Below are positions 23,010 through 30,953 of a DNA stretch of 64,000 nucleotides, in pieces. The stretch lies in the NCBI RefSeq assembly GCF_900187385.1, contig NZ_FYEY01000002.1, positions 28,067 to 92,066 of the forward strand, given 5' to 3'. Below the pieces are notes generated by a model. It saw only the letters and a program-made list of their open reading frames with translations. It was not told the origin of the DNA and searched no databases. Made by a program: the position numbers and the translations under genes. Numbering within the stretch: the first letter of the stretch is position 1; each line of letters opens with the position of its first letter. The DNA comes from Streptomyces sp. 2114.4 (GTDB taxonomy: Bacteria > Actinomycetota > Actinomycetes > Streptomycetales > Streptomycetaceae).

Positions 23010-24242
23010 TCAATCCGACGGCTCCCTGCCAGGGTGGTGGTTTGAGCGATGCGGCAACCCGAGAGCCCTCTTCCAGTTCTCCACCGTCCCCAGGCTCACC
23101 CCCAGCTCCGCGGCGATCTGCGTCGCCGTGAAACTGGGACTGGCCCACAGTTCCCGAAGCTGGCGCTCCACTTCGGGGTCAGAGATCTGAGGGCGAGCAG
23201 CATACGGGCGCCTGGGCTGCGTAAGCAGGCCCCGCTTCCGCGCCGCCACGCGCTCACGAACTTCGCGCCGCATGCGCTCAAGACACTCACGTCGAGCCTC
23301 ATCCAGCCTCGCCCTAAACTCAGGGTCAGCTCTCAATCTCTTCAGGCGACCAAGGGGTAACCCGCATCGCCTGGCAGCCTCGGCGAACGCCACGGGCTCC
23401 TGCTCGAAGATCTCCACCAGCTGGGCGACGAAGCTCTCGTCTGTGCGCGCCGCCGCGTCGCCGCCTGTCCGACGGCTCGGGAGATCGAGCTTCCTGCGCC
23501 ACCTGCTGATGGTCTGCGGGTGGACGCTGAACCGTTCTGCGATCTCGGAGATCGGGACTGAGGGGTCAGACCATGCGGCACGCAGGCTAGCCACCTCCTC
23601 TGCCGTCAGCTGCGAGAGCGGGGTCTGGTCCTGCCATCGCGCCGCGATGAACGCCGCATTCAGGTCCGGATGTTCCCGCCGCCATTTGTCGACCTTGAAG
23701 CGGCTAACGTCCGGGCCTGCCGCCTCCAGAGCATCCGGGATGGAACACCCCTGCTTCAGCAGCGCAGTGAAGCGATCCGGGGGAGACATGGAAGCGAGCT
23801 TGAAATGCCGCTCCAGAGCCACGAATGACGGGCAGTGCCGCCACTCGGAGGGCCCTGCGGGTGCCTGCTCAGGGCTGGCGGACCCCTTGAGCGCGAGAAG
23901 GTATGCGCACGCCGCCTCCACGGCCTCGATCAAGTCGCCGCCGCCGTCCGGGGTGTCTTCGTGGCGGGCGATGGCGGCAGCGAGACGCGGATGTCCAGGC
24001 GCCGAGGCCCGCACCCGCTTCGGCGGCACCCCGACTGAACGCGACGCCTCGGGCAGGGTCATCCCCAGGTCCATCTGCTCCGCGACACGGTCGAGCAGGG
24101 CGGATGGCGGGGCGTTCTTGCGGCGGCGCGCCTCCTTGGTCTCGTCGTTGTGCGCCCGCCGGCAGTCAACGCACCGCCCGCCGAGCCGCCAACCGTAAGG
24201 GGTCCCGCAGTGCTTCGTAGGCGCCTCGCACGACCCCGCCAC
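23010..24242 (-). CDS. Large protein with several helix-turn-helix motifs
   Basis: 410 aa from GTG 24242, forming TAGTG with the preceding stop. The N-terminal GTPYGWRLGGRCVDCRRAHN is the His/Gly-Thr...Gly-Tyr...Cys-x-x-Cys module also seen in the 44209 protein. It is followed by a series of HTH units (ITLPEAS-like; AWSDPSVPISEIAERFSVHP, then QTISRWRRKL; VAFAEAARRCGLPLGRLKRL; SFTATQIAAELGVSLGTVEN). This looks like a multi-site DNA-binding protein. Alternatives include a terminase-small-subunit or transposase-like adaptor; no nuclease residues are seen. Confidence 0.6.
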   Translation of the reverse strand: MAGSCEAPTKHCGTPYGWRLGGRCVDCRRAHNDETKEARRRKNAPPSALLDRVAEQMDLGMTLPEASRSVGVPPKRVRASAPGHPRLAAAIARHEDTPDGGGDLIEAVEAACAYLLALKGSASPEQAPAGPSEWRHCPSFVALERHFKLASMSPPDRFTALLKQGCSIPDALEAAGPDVSRFKVDKWRREHPDLNAAFIAARWQDQTPLSQLTAEEVASLRAAWSDPSVPISEIAERFSVHPQTISRWRRKLDLPSRRTGGDAAARTDESFVAQLVEIFEQEPVAFAEAARRCGLPLGRLKRLRADPEFRARLDEARRECLERMRREVRERVAARKRGLLTQPRRPYAARPQISDPEVERQLRELWASPSFTATQIAAELGVSLGTVENWKRALGLPHRSNHHPGREPSD

Positions 24243-24712
24243 TAGACGGCTCCGTTGCGCAGTTCTCGTCCGCGCGCCGCCTGTGGCGCCGAGCCGGACG
24301 CCACTTCCACGTCGGACGCGTAGGCGATGCGCAGCGCCGGCACCTCCTGGGCGACGCGGGCCACCACCGCCCGGTGCCACGCCGCGGGAAACGGGACCTC
24401 CGGATGCGCGGCGTGGTACTCCTCATCCGTCCGGTAGGTCACTGCCCCCGGTTCCGGCGTGTCCATCAACTGGTCGACGATGCCGCCCACGAACTCGCCG
24501 GTGCGCCGCTCCAGATCCTCCACCTCAAGTCGGACGCCGTCGGGGATGGCGTACTTGCCAGCCTCCCAGTGCCGCACGGTGCGGGCGGACACGCCCAGGT
24601 GCTGTCCGAGCCACTCCGGGGTGACGTTCAGGTACTCGCGGACCACGCGCAGTTCGGCGTCCGTCATCCGCTCGTCCTCCGGCATGCCGGGCGGGTCGGT
24701 GTAGTCGGTCAT
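24242..24712 (-). CDS. Phage-type HTH regulator
   Basis: 156 aa from ATG 24712 with GGAGGACCC before it. Residues ~20-75 (LRVVREYLNVTPEWLGQHLG, then VSARTVRHWEAGKYAIPDG) are an XRE-like HTH of the DUF1870/Aca2-like kind. The C-terminal half is acidic and helical. It is coupled to the multi-HTH gene. The function may be autoregulation of the operon. Confidence 0.65.
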   Translation of the reverse strand: MTDYTDPPGMPEDERMTDAELRVVREYLNVTPEWLGQHLGVSARTVRHWEAGKYAIPDGVRLEVEDLERRTGEFVGGIVDQLMDTPEPGAVTYRTDEEYHAAHPEVPFPAAWHRAVVARVAQEVPALRIAYASDVEVASGSAPQAARGRELRNGAV

Positions 24713-24730
24713 TGGGTCCTCCATGCGAAG

Positions 24731-24757
24731 GCGGCCCCAGGGGGCACCTGGGGCCGC
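24731..24757. terminator. Hairpin terminator
   Basis: Perfect 11-base stem GCGGCCCCAGG / CCTGGGGCCGC; it terminates leftward transcription from the 24769-25074 gene. Confidence 0.6.
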
Positions 24758-24768
24758 GGGCGGTTCGG

Positions 24769-25074
24769 TCAGTTGGTGGCGCGGGAGACGGTGACGACGC
24801 CGCCCGTGGGGACGGGCTCCCAGTCGCCTTCAACGGTCCAGCCGGCAGCCTCCAGGAGGCTCTGCGCTTCCTTCTCGGCGCGGCCGGTACTGCTGTCAGC
24901 GGCGGGAACTCCGGTCACCGCGTGGAACAGCGGGTCGCCCTGGGAGGACCAAGCGCCGTCGTTCGCAGGGTTGTCGCCGATGAGTTCGTCCTCCAGGACG
25001 GTGACGTCGATGTTGGGCTGGTCCAGGCAGGAGGCGTCGGTGGTGAGCCAGGCGGTGAAGTGAGTGGTGGTCAT
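24769..25074 (-). CDS. Unknown small protein
   Basis: 101 aa from ATG 25074. Beta-rich start (HFTAWLTTDASCLDQPNIDV) and a C-terminal LLEAAGWTVEGDWEPVPTGG that recalls small phage-encoded single-domain proteins. No function recognised. Confidence 0.55.
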   Translation of the reverse strand: MTTTHFTAWLTTDASCLDQPNIDVTVLEDELIGDNPANDGAWSSQGDPLFHAVTGVPAADSSTGRAEKEAQSLLEAAGWTVEGDWEPVPTGGVVTVSRATN

Positions 25075-25135
25075 GTCCGGGTCCTTCCGGTTGCGGCCTG
25101 GGGCTTCTCCCCGGGCCGGGATTGGTGAGAGGGGT

Positions 25136-25666
25136 TCAGAGGGCGGCGATGGCGGTGCGGATGCCGGCGACCGTGCGGGCGACGAGGTTGATGGTGTCGC
25201 GCTCGCCGTTGAGGTAGCGGATCTCGAACTCATCGGCGCCGCGGTGCTGGGCGTAGAGCTGACCGTCGGCCGCGTCGAAGTAGATCTTGTCGATGGCGCC
25301 AAGCAGCTGACCGGCGCGGTTGTTGGCGATGCCGCGGCCGCCGAGGGATGCGGAGGAGATGCTGCCGGAGCCGTAGCGCTCGACCTCGATGCCCGCGAAC
25401 TGGGCCCAGTCGTTGAGGTAGACGCGGTCCATGGTGCCGCGCTGCCAGCGGTTGCCGCCGATAGCGGTCATCGTCTCGATGGTGAAGGCGACGGCCTTCT
25501 TTGCGGGACGCTTGAGGGCACCGATGGTGATGCGGTGGGCGAGGGAGGCGGTGTCGATGATCCAGCGGCCGGCCTGCTTGGTGGCGGCGACGACGCCCTT
25601 GCGGCACCAGGTGCGGATGGTGGCGACGGTGACGTGGGCTTCAAGTGCGGCGGCGGTGGTGTTCAT
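25136..25666 (-). CDS. DNA-binding protein with N-terminal HTH
   Basis: 176 aa. Residues 1-50 (AAALEAHVTVATIRTWCRKG, then VVAATKQAGRWIIDTASL) form an excisionase/MerR-type helix-turn-helix. The rest is a unique domain (RVYLNDWAQFAGIEVERYGS). An AT-rich stretch at 25710-25745 is a probable promoter. Role unknown; typical of actinophage early regions. Confidence 0.6.
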   Translation of the reverse strand: MNTTAAALEAHVTVATIRTWCRKGVVAATKQAGRWIIDTASLAHRITIGALKRPAKKAVAFTIETMTAIGGNRWQRGTMDRVYLNDWAQFAGIEVERYGSGSISSASLGGRGIANNRAGQLLGAIDKIYFDAADGQLYAQHRGADEFEIRYLNGERDTINLVARTVAGIRTAIAAL

Positions 25667-25806
25667 CGACCGGTTCCTTCCGGCGGGGTCTGGGGCTTTC
25701 CCCTGACCTCATAACGACAACTTTAGCTTCCAGATCTGGAAGCCGCAAGGGGTGGTGGCGAATCAGATTTGCACCACCTGCAAAACCCCAGCCCAGACGC
25801 ACGAAA

Positions 25807-25836
25807 GAGCCCCACCGCCCGAAGGCAGTGGGGCTC
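25807..25836. terminator. Hairpin terminator
   Basis: Stem GAGCCCCAC / GTGGGGCTC extended by GCC-CGAA-GGC with one mismatch; downstream of the NERD gene. Confidence 0.65.
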
Positions 25837-25855
25837 TCGAGGGTGGCCCCCTCGG

Positions 25856-26482
25856 TTACGTGTACGACGGTAGCCGGATCGCCGCCAACCTGGCCAGGAG
25901 TTCCGCCCCGGCCGGATCCGCCGGTCCGACGTTGGCCCGCAGCAGCTCCAGCAGCCGGTCCGCGGGAAACAGGGCGACGCCGCGCACGCGGAACCCTGCG
26001 CCGTCTACCGGGGCGTTGTGCACCACGATCAGCGGCGTCACCGGCACACCACCCAGCGCCTTCGACACCTCCCTCGTCTCCCACAGCGCCGTATCGACCT
26101 GCCGGTCCCGGTCGGCGCCGCCGTGCATCAGCCGGCCACCGACGAGGCGCACCACCCGCGGCTGACCTTCTTCGTCCCGCGCAGCCCACAGCTTCGAGTC
26201 CAGCGTGAACACCTGCCCGTCCCGCCCGACCAGCACGTGGTCGACGTTCGCCGACCGCCCCACGCGCCGGTCCGGCAGCACATGCCAGCCCTCGCGCAGC
26301 AGCGGTTGGAGCATGGCGTGGGTGCGCTTCTCCCCGACCGAGCCCGCTGCGCAGCGCTCCCTGTGGCGGCGCTTGCGGCCCATCTCCGGCGTCTCCACAC
26401 CCACCGCGGCCACCAGGTGCTGCCACCACCGCAGACGCCCCTGCTCGCGGCCCCACGCGGCCGCAGACTGTCCCGCGATCAC
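25856..26482 (-). CDS. NERD-domain nuclease-like protein
   Basis: 208 aa. The core (SANVDHVLVGRDGQVFTLDS, then KLW) has the Asp...(x)SK arrangement of the NERD domain, a restriction-endonuclease-like fold. N-terminal basic helix before it (GRKRRHRERCAAGSVGEKRT). NERD proteins are thought to act on DNA; here it could work in repair, recombination or defence. It overlaps the next upstream gene by four bases. Confidence 0.7.
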   Translation of the reverse strand: MIAGQSAAAWGREQGRLRWWQHLVAAVGVETPEMGRKRRHRERCAAGSVGEKRTHAMLQPLLREGWHVLPDRRVGRSANVDHVLVGRDGQVFTLDSKLWAARDEEGQPRVVRLVGGRLMHGGADRDRQVDTALWETREVSKALGGVPVTPLIVVHNAPVDGAGFRVRGVALFPADRLLELLRANVGPADPAGAELLARLAAIRLPSYT

Positions 26483-26943
26483 CGCCTACCTCCCGCAGCA
26501 ACGACGCCCGCGGCGATGGCGATCCAGCCCTTATGCCACGCCTGGTCGATCCGGTAGCCGGCCTGTGGGTCCCGGGTGAGCCAGCCGCCCTTCCTCGCCC
26601 GGTGCGCGGCGCGGACCATCCGCGTCGTCGGCTGCTTCTCGGGGTCTTCGGCCCAGCGTCCGCCGGAGCGATCCGCGGCGTAGTGCGTGACGGCGGAGAC
26701 GAGGAGCCCGGCCGTGGCGTAGCGCCAGTTGAGGCGCAGCCCCAGGCCGCGGTCCGCGGCCACGAGTGCGAGGGCCTGCGTGGCGGTGTACGAGGCGACG
26801 TGGCGCAGGCACGCGACGCGGCCCTTGGCGCCCTCCTTCCCTTTGTCGACGGCATCCTCATCGACCTGCACGATGTGGTCGGCGACCTCATGCGCGGCCG
26901 TCAGGGCGGCGTACGCGGCGGAGAACTGTACGGCGCGATTCAC
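26479..26943 (-). CDS. Small membrane protein, DUF3307-like
   Basis: 154 aa. The N-terminal HEVADHIVQ and a later RHVASYTATQALAL recall the His/Asp-Gln and His motifs of DUF3307 membrane proteins; one or two further hydrophobic segments (LNWRYATAGLLVSAVTHY; IAIAAGVVAAGG). Family call is tentative; the membrane location is more secure. Confidence 0.5.
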   Translation of the reverse strand: MNRAVQFSAAYAALTAAHEVADHIVQVDEDAVDKGKEGAKGRVACLRHVASYTATQALALVAADRGLGLRLNWRYATAGLLVSAVTHYAADRSGGRWAEDPEKQPTTRMVRAAHRARKGGWLTRDPQAGYRIDQAWHKGWIAIAAGVVAAGGRR

Positions 26944-27137
26944 CGGTGGTCCTCCGGTCGGTCCATGGAGTACGTGGCGAGGAGAGTCAGACCTGCCGCG
27001 GCGGCGAGCACCACGACGAAGGCGATCGGGAACGGCAGCTGGTCACCGATGAGGTAGGCGCCGGTCATGACGATTGCGGCTATCACGACCGCGACGACAA
27101 GCTCGGCGCGCTCGTGGCGGCGCGTGGTTTCAGGCAT
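26940..27137 (-). CDS. Small two-helix membrane protein
   Basis: 65 aa with two hydrophobic helices (LVVAVVIAAIVMTGAYLIG; FPIAFVVVLAAAAGLTLLA), overlapping the next gene by four bases. Unknown function. Confidence 0.55.
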   Translation of the reverse strand: MPETTRRHERAELVVAVVIAAIVMTGAYLIGDQLPFPIAFVVVLAAAAGLTLLATYSMDRPEDHR

Positions 27138-27250
27138 GGCGATTAGACCCCTTCCAGGGCTGGTGTGACTGTGAGTGGTGACGGGCGGGACGCTTTGGGT
27201 CTCCGCCCGGTGATGGTGTCTAAGATGTCCGGTTCATCGCGGCGAACTGG

Positions 27251-27598
27251 TCACGCTGCGTGGACCGACATCCGGCCCGGCAGCATCTGCACGCCAGCAA
27301 CATCCTTCGGCTCAATCAGCCCCCGGATCAGGGCGATTGCCACAGCGTGGGTGCGGTCCCGGGCTCCGAGCTTCAGGTACGACTTGCGCAGCGTCCCGTT
27401 GACGGTGTCCTTCGTGATGCCCAGGTGCCGGGCGATCATCTCGTTGGTGTTGCCGTTCGCGGCGAGGCGCAGAAGCTCCAGCTCACGACGGGTTATCGGG
27501 AAACGGGAGTCGAGAGGCCGGTGACGGCATCCCCTGGCCTTGTGGGGTGCGGGCCCGCCGCTGGTCGGCGACGGACCCACCTGCACAGGAACAGTCAC
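27251..27598 (-). CDS. LuxR-type HTH regulator
   Basis: 115 aa from GTG 27598, overlapping the stop of the MazG-like gene. Residues ~35-95 are a clear LuxR/NarL HTH (ITRRELELLRLAANGNTNEM, then IARHLGITKDTVNGTLRKSY). There is no receiver or autoinducer domain, only ~30 unstructured residues, so it may act as a constitutive DNA binder. Confidence 0.8.
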   Translation of the reverse strand: MTVPVQVGPSPTSGGPAPHKARGCRHRPLDSRFPITRRELELLRLAANGNTNEMIARHLGITKDTVNGTLRKSYLKLGARDRTHAVAIALIRGLIEPKDVAGVQMLPGRMSVHAA

Positions 27599-27933
27599 AC
27601 GGTCCTCCCCGACCGGCGGTCCAAGTCCAGCACCCACGCGGCAATCACCGCGGCACACTGCACCAGTTCCTCACGCAACTTCTCCGGGTCGCTCTCCGCG
27701 AACGCTTCCTGGACCTCCTCGTTCAGGATGTCCCGCCACGTGACCTCTCCCAGATCGGCCATGGCCTGGCAGGCGTGCCGGGCTCGGTTGGCCCGCTCCT
27801 CGTCACCAGTGATGGCCGTCCCGTTGGGGTGCGCCTGCTCTCCCCACTTGGCGAGCTGTCGCTGACGCTCGGCGTCAACGTCCTCGGCAAGAACCTTTAC
27901 TCCAGGGCTTGCGAACATCGTGATCCGTGACAT
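27595..27933 (-). CDS. MazG-like nucleotide pyrophosphohydrolase (tentative)
   Basis: 112 aa from ATG 27933 with GAGGAG before it. ERQRQLAKWGEQ, then WRDILNEEVQEAFAESDPEK, then LREELVQCAAVIAAWVLDLD: helical protein with the repeated Glu/Asp pairs that bind Mg2+ in MazG/dUTPase-like all-alpha hydrolases. Such phage enzymes clean the dNTP pool or degrade (p)ppGpp. Substrate cannot be told from sequence. Confidence 0.6.
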   Translation of the reverse strand: MSRITMFASPGVKVLAEDVDAERQRQLAKWGEQAHPNGTAITGDEERANRARHACQAMADLGEVTWRDILNEEVQEAFAESDPEKLREELVQCAAVIAAWVLDLDRRSGRTV

Positions 27934-27935
27934 GG

Positions 27936-28400
27936 TCAGTTCTCCTCGGTGTAGTTGCGGCTGGTGTCGCAGGTGGTGGTGTTGCGGCGGTACGGGAGGC
28001 GGCCGGACGGCAGGGGCGCCACCCGGGCCGGCATGACGAGCGGTGTCGGGGCCGGGGCAGCAGCGGTGTCGACCGCCCACAGGCGCACCCACACCCCGCC
28101 ACGGCGCCACGAGCAGGCGACGACACCGGGCTCCGAGTAGTCGACCTGCGGTCGCAGCTCGGCCGACGCGGTCACCGGCTCGAGGCCGTTCGCGAACTCG
28201 CACATGGCTTGCTCAGCGTGCGGGCCGGTCACGCGGGCCGTGACCATCGGCGAACCATCAGCGGCCATCTCCGTCGACCAGGGTGCGAGCAACGCCCCGT
28301 ACTTCTTGCACGGGCCCGCGAACTTCCAGGCGTCGGCGGCCTGGCGCTGCACCTCGGCGGTAGTCGGCTGCAACGTCTTGGGCAGGGTGGGCAGAGGCAT
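27936..28400 (-). CDS. Unknown 154-aa protein
   Basis: Starts at 28400 and ends two bases before the MazG-like gene. Globular middle (GPHAEQAMCEFANGLEPVTA; SWRRGGVWVRLWAVDTAA), Pro/Ala linker, basic tail ending RNYTEEN. No motif. Confidence 0.5.
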   Translation of the reverse strand: MPLPTLPKTLQPTTAEVQRQAADAWKFAGPCKKYGALLAPWSTEMAADGSPMVTARVTGPHAEQAMCEFANGLEPVTASAELRPQVDYSEPGVVACSWRRGGVWVRLWAVDTAAAPAPTPLVMPARVAPLPSGRLPYRRNTTTCDTSRNYTEEN

Positions 28401-28413
28401 CGGGTCTCCTCGG

Positions 28414-28821
28414 TCAGGCGGCGGTCTGGTGGGTGCGGGCGGTGCGGGCGCGGACGCGGGGGTGGAGAGCGTCGCGGCTGGCGGGGTCGAACCCGATGGC
28501 GATGGCCAGCGCCCGGTAGTGGTCTTCCTGCTGCTCGGCGGTCCACGGGCCGCGGGGAGCCGTCCAGTCCTGCACGCGGCCGGTCGGCACGTCCTCGGCG
28601 GGAGCGGGGCAGGCGCGCAGTGCGGTCAGCTCGGCCTGCGTTTTGCGGGCCTTGTCGACGCGGCGCTGGCAGGCCTGCCGGGCACTGCACACGTGCACCT
28701 CCGGGCCGCCGATCCCGTCGGTGGGCACGGCAATGAAGTAGCGGTCGCCGATACGTCCGCACTGGGAGCAGCGCTTCAGGTTGAGGTCGAGGGTGGTTGC
28801 GTCGGGAAGGGTGACGAGCAC
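28414..28821 (-). CDS. Unknown protein with N-terminal zinc-ribbon-like motif
   Basis: 135 aa from GTG 28821, AGGAGG 7 bases before. CSQCGRIGDRYFIAVP ... HVCSARQACQRRV suggests a four-Cys zinc site in the first 60 residues; the C-terminal half is basic and helical. Confidence 0.55.
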   Translation of the reverse strand: MLVTLPDATTLDLNLKRCSQCGRIGDRYFIAVPTDGIGGPEVHVCSARQACQRRVDKARKTQAELTALRACPAPAEDVPTGRVQDWTAPRGPWTAEQQEDHYRALAIAIGFDPASRDALHPRVRARTARTHQTAA

Positions 28822-28859
28822 GACGGGCCTCCTGGGCGGTGTCGGCGGGGCCGGAAGAG

Positions 28860-28890
28860 GGCCGCCCCGCGCTGGGGGCTTGGGGCGGCC
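28860..28890. terminator. Hairpin terminator
   Basis: 9-base stem GGCCGCCCC / GGGGCGGCC downstream of the 28925 gene; a second smaller hairpin (GAGCCC/GGGCTC) follows at about 28893. Confidence 0.5.
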
Positions 28891-28924
28891 GTGGAGCCCA
28901 GGGGGACGGGCTCCGGACTGTGGG

Positions 28925-29239
28925 TCAGGGGGAATCACTTCCGGCGTCACCGATGCGGCCCAGATGGATGCGGATGGAGTCCGCCACCATCCACGCGCCG
29001 TGGCCGGTGTCGTAGTTGCCGAACTTGAAGTGCTTCTCCTTGCTCCGCTCGGCGATGACCTCCGCCTCGCGCAGCCCCTCACGCCGTGCCTCAGCGCGAA
29101 CCTCATCGAGCAGTGCCTGCGCCTCCGCGTGGGTGTGCGTGGCGTGCAGCATGTTCGCGATCCGCTCACTGGCCGGAAGGGCCTTCTCTGCGGCGACCTT
29201 CGCTCGAACTCGGGCCTTCGCGGCTTCCCTGCTGTCCAC
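28925..29239 (-). CDS. Unknown helical protein
   Basis: 104 aa, charged helices (EAAKARVRAKVAAEKALPAS; TLLDEVRAEARREG-like) then a more globular end (HFKFGNYDTGHGAWMVADSI). Unrecognised. Confidence 0.5.
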   Translation of the reverse strand: MDSREAAKARVRAKVAAEKALPASERIANMLHATHTHAEAQALLDEVRAEARREGLREAEVIAERSKEKHFKFGNYDTGHGAWMVADSIRIHLGRIGDAGSDSP

Positions 29240-29271
29240 GGCGATCTCCTTCAGTGCAGGTGGATGGTGGG

Positions 29272-29502
29272 TCAGGCGGCTTTGGCGAGGACTGCGCCGA
29301 CCGTCATGGGCACGACGCGGGTGCGGTACTCCGACGCGTAGACCCGGCGGCCGGCGTACGCGGACTGGTCTGCGACGTCCTTCGGGGCGGTGTCGGCGAG
29401 GAGCCGGGCTTCGACTGCGGGGACGTTGGCGTCGGGCACGCAGTACTGGGTGGCGGTGGCGACGACGTAGCCGTTGGCGTCGAGGAGTTCGACCTGGTTC
29501 AT
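29272..29502 (-). CDS. Unknown small protein
   Basis: 76 aa from ATG 29502, first gene after family A copy 3. Beta-like start (VELLDANGYVVATATQY). No function recognised. Confidence 0.55.
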   Translation of the reverse strand: MNQVELLDANGYVVATATQYCVPDANVPAVEARLLADTAPKDVADQSAYAGRRVYASEYRTRVVPMTVGAVLAKAA

Positions 29503-29550
29503 GGGGTGCTCCTCACGCTTCGGGCTGTCGCCGTGTGGCCTGACATGTGA

Positions 29551-29586
29551 AGCATGACAGATTTCGAGGGTCCACACAACAGGTTC
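29551..29586 (-). promoter_or_regulatory. Family A promoter-like element, copy 3
   Basis: Read leftward: GAACCTG (29586-29580), TTGTGT, a 17-base spacer with ACCCTCGAAATCTGT, CATGCT (29556-29551). It is 49 bases before the start at 29502. Confidence 0.65.
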
Positions 29587-29616
29587 AGTGAAGGTGGAGA
29601 CGAACGGGCAACAGAA

Positions 29617-29644
29617 AGGCCCGCCCCCAACCGGGAACGGGCCT
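29617..29644. terminator. Hairpin terminator
   Basis: 7-base stem AGGCCCG / CGGGCCT just after the stop of the SSB gene and right before family A copy 3, separating two leftward units. Confidence 0.5.
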
Positions 29645-29658
29645 GCCACCAGCGGCGA

Positions 29659-30147
29659 CTAGAACGGCGGATCGTCGTTCCAGCCGCCGGCCTGCGACTG
29701 ACCAGACGCCGACGACGCCCACGGATCCTCAACGCTCGCCGAACCCGGCGCCTGCCGCGCCTGCTGGAACTCCTGCCGGTCCTGGCCCTGGCCGCCCGAC
29801 TTCTCCACCTGCGCAGTGGCGAACCGCAGCGACGGACCGATGCTGTCCACCAACAAGGCAGCCTCCGAACGCTTCTCGCCGTTCTTCTCCCACGACTCCG
29901 TCTTCATCCGGCCGACCACCATCACCTCCATCCCGCGCTGCAACGAGGCGGCAACGTTCTCCGCGGCCTGGCCGAACGCCGTGCCACGCACGAAGAACGT
30001 CGCGTCGTCGACCCACTGGCCAGACTGATCCTTCTTCCGGGAGTTGAACGCCAGGCGGACCTTCACGACCGCGCTTCCCGAGGCGCTGAACCTAAGTTCC
30101 GGATCTTCGATGAGTCGGGCAATGCCGCTCAACTGGGGCAGGGACAT
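29659..30147 (-). CDS. ssb: Single-stranded DNA-binding protein
   Basis: 162 aa. OB-fold core (ARLIEDPELRFSASGSAVVK ... DDATFFVRGTAFGQAAENVA ... EVMVVGRMKTESWEKNGEKR), a Gln/Gly-rich linker and the acidic SSB tip DDPPF at the very end, which in the family recruits replication and repair partners. It would coat ssDNA during replication and Rad52-type annealing (49712 gene). Confidence 0.9.
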   Translation of the reverse strand: MSLPQLSGIARLIEDPELRFSASGSAVVKVRLAFNSRKKDQSGQWVDDATFFVRGTAFGQAAENVAASLQRGMEVMVVGRMKTESWEKNGEKRSEAALLVDSIGPSLRFATAQVEKSGGQGQDRQEFQQARQAPGSASVEDPWASSASGQSQAGGWNDDPPF

Positions 30148-30158
30148 GGCGATCTCCT

Positions 30159-30953
30159 TTAGCTTGCCTGCGCTGCGGCAGGGGTTCCGCCGGCGAACTC
30201 CACACGCTGCCTCGCGGTGGGCCGGGAAGTCTTCTTCGGGCGAATCGGGCCGCCGAACTGGCGGTAGGTGTCACCGACCGCGATGGCGCTGATGGTCTTG
30301 CGGGTCACGCCGAACGAGAGACTGATCGCCTCATCCGTCTCCGTGCGCGTCGCCGCACGCCGCCGGATCTCGAGGACCTGCTCCTCCGACAGGGACACCG
30401 CGGCGTTCCCGTGCTGCGGGATCGGGAATTCCTCGCCCCGCGCCTCGGCCGCCTTGCGGGCCAGGGACACGAACTTCGACGTGGTGTTCTTCGGCAGCCG
30501 CTGGAGCTGGTCCAGCTGCAGGTAGGTGATGCCGCGCCGGGTTGCCTCCGCGATGGCCGCAATCCGCTCCGCGTCCGTCACGGTGACCGGCTTGCCGGCC
30601 AGGTACTGCTGTACGGCCGCGTCGTCGATGAAGTCGCCCTCCGCTGCGGCCTCGTCCCACACCTCCTCGGCCAGGTCTCGCAGCGTCGCGTCCGTGGCCA
30701 CCTCGGGCTTCACGGGGTTGCCGTGCTCGTCGAACGTCAGCCACCCCAGCAGGGCACTCATCGGCACGTCCGGGTTCACCAGGCCCGCCAGGACCACCAG
30801 GAGGTTGTCCCGCTCGTCGGCGGTGAGGCGGGCAATGACCTGGTGAATGTCGCGCTGTCCGCCGTCGCCGTGCACCAGGGTCGTCAGCTGCCCGGCGATC
30901 GGCAGGAGCCGCTGCACCAGGTCACCGCGCTCCTCAGCGCTCAACCCACTCAC
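30159..30953 (-). CDS. HTH protein with C-terminal GGPI-type domain
   Basis: 264 aa, overlapping the Wbl gene by four bases. N-terminal helical region; a first HTH-like unit around ITYLQLDQLQRLPKNTTSKF; C-terminal ~65 residues (LSEEQVLEIRRRAATRTETD, SFGVTRKTISAIAVGDTYRQ, FGGPIRP) are clearly homologous to the C-terminus of the adjacent Wbl protein. Likely a DNA-binding regulator. Confidence 0.65.
   Translation of the reverse strand: MSGLSAEERGDLVQRLLPIAGQLTTLVHGDGGQRDIHQVIARLTADERDNLLVVLAGLVNPDVPMSALLGWLTFDEHGNPVKPEVATDATLRDLAEEVWDEAAAEGDFIDDAAVQQYLAGKPVTVTDAERIAAIAEATRRGITYLQLDQLQRLPKNTTSKFVSLARKAAEARGEEFPIPQHGNAAVSLSEEQVLEIRRRAATRTETDEAISLSFGVTRKTISAIAVGDTYRQFGGPIRPKKTSRPTARQRVEFAGGTPAAAQAS

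Noticed and set aside
22919..23131. Rightward 70-codon frame after the 22623 gene
   Set aside because: Its second half is the complement of the leftward multi-HTH gene and has low-complexity Ser/Pro content.
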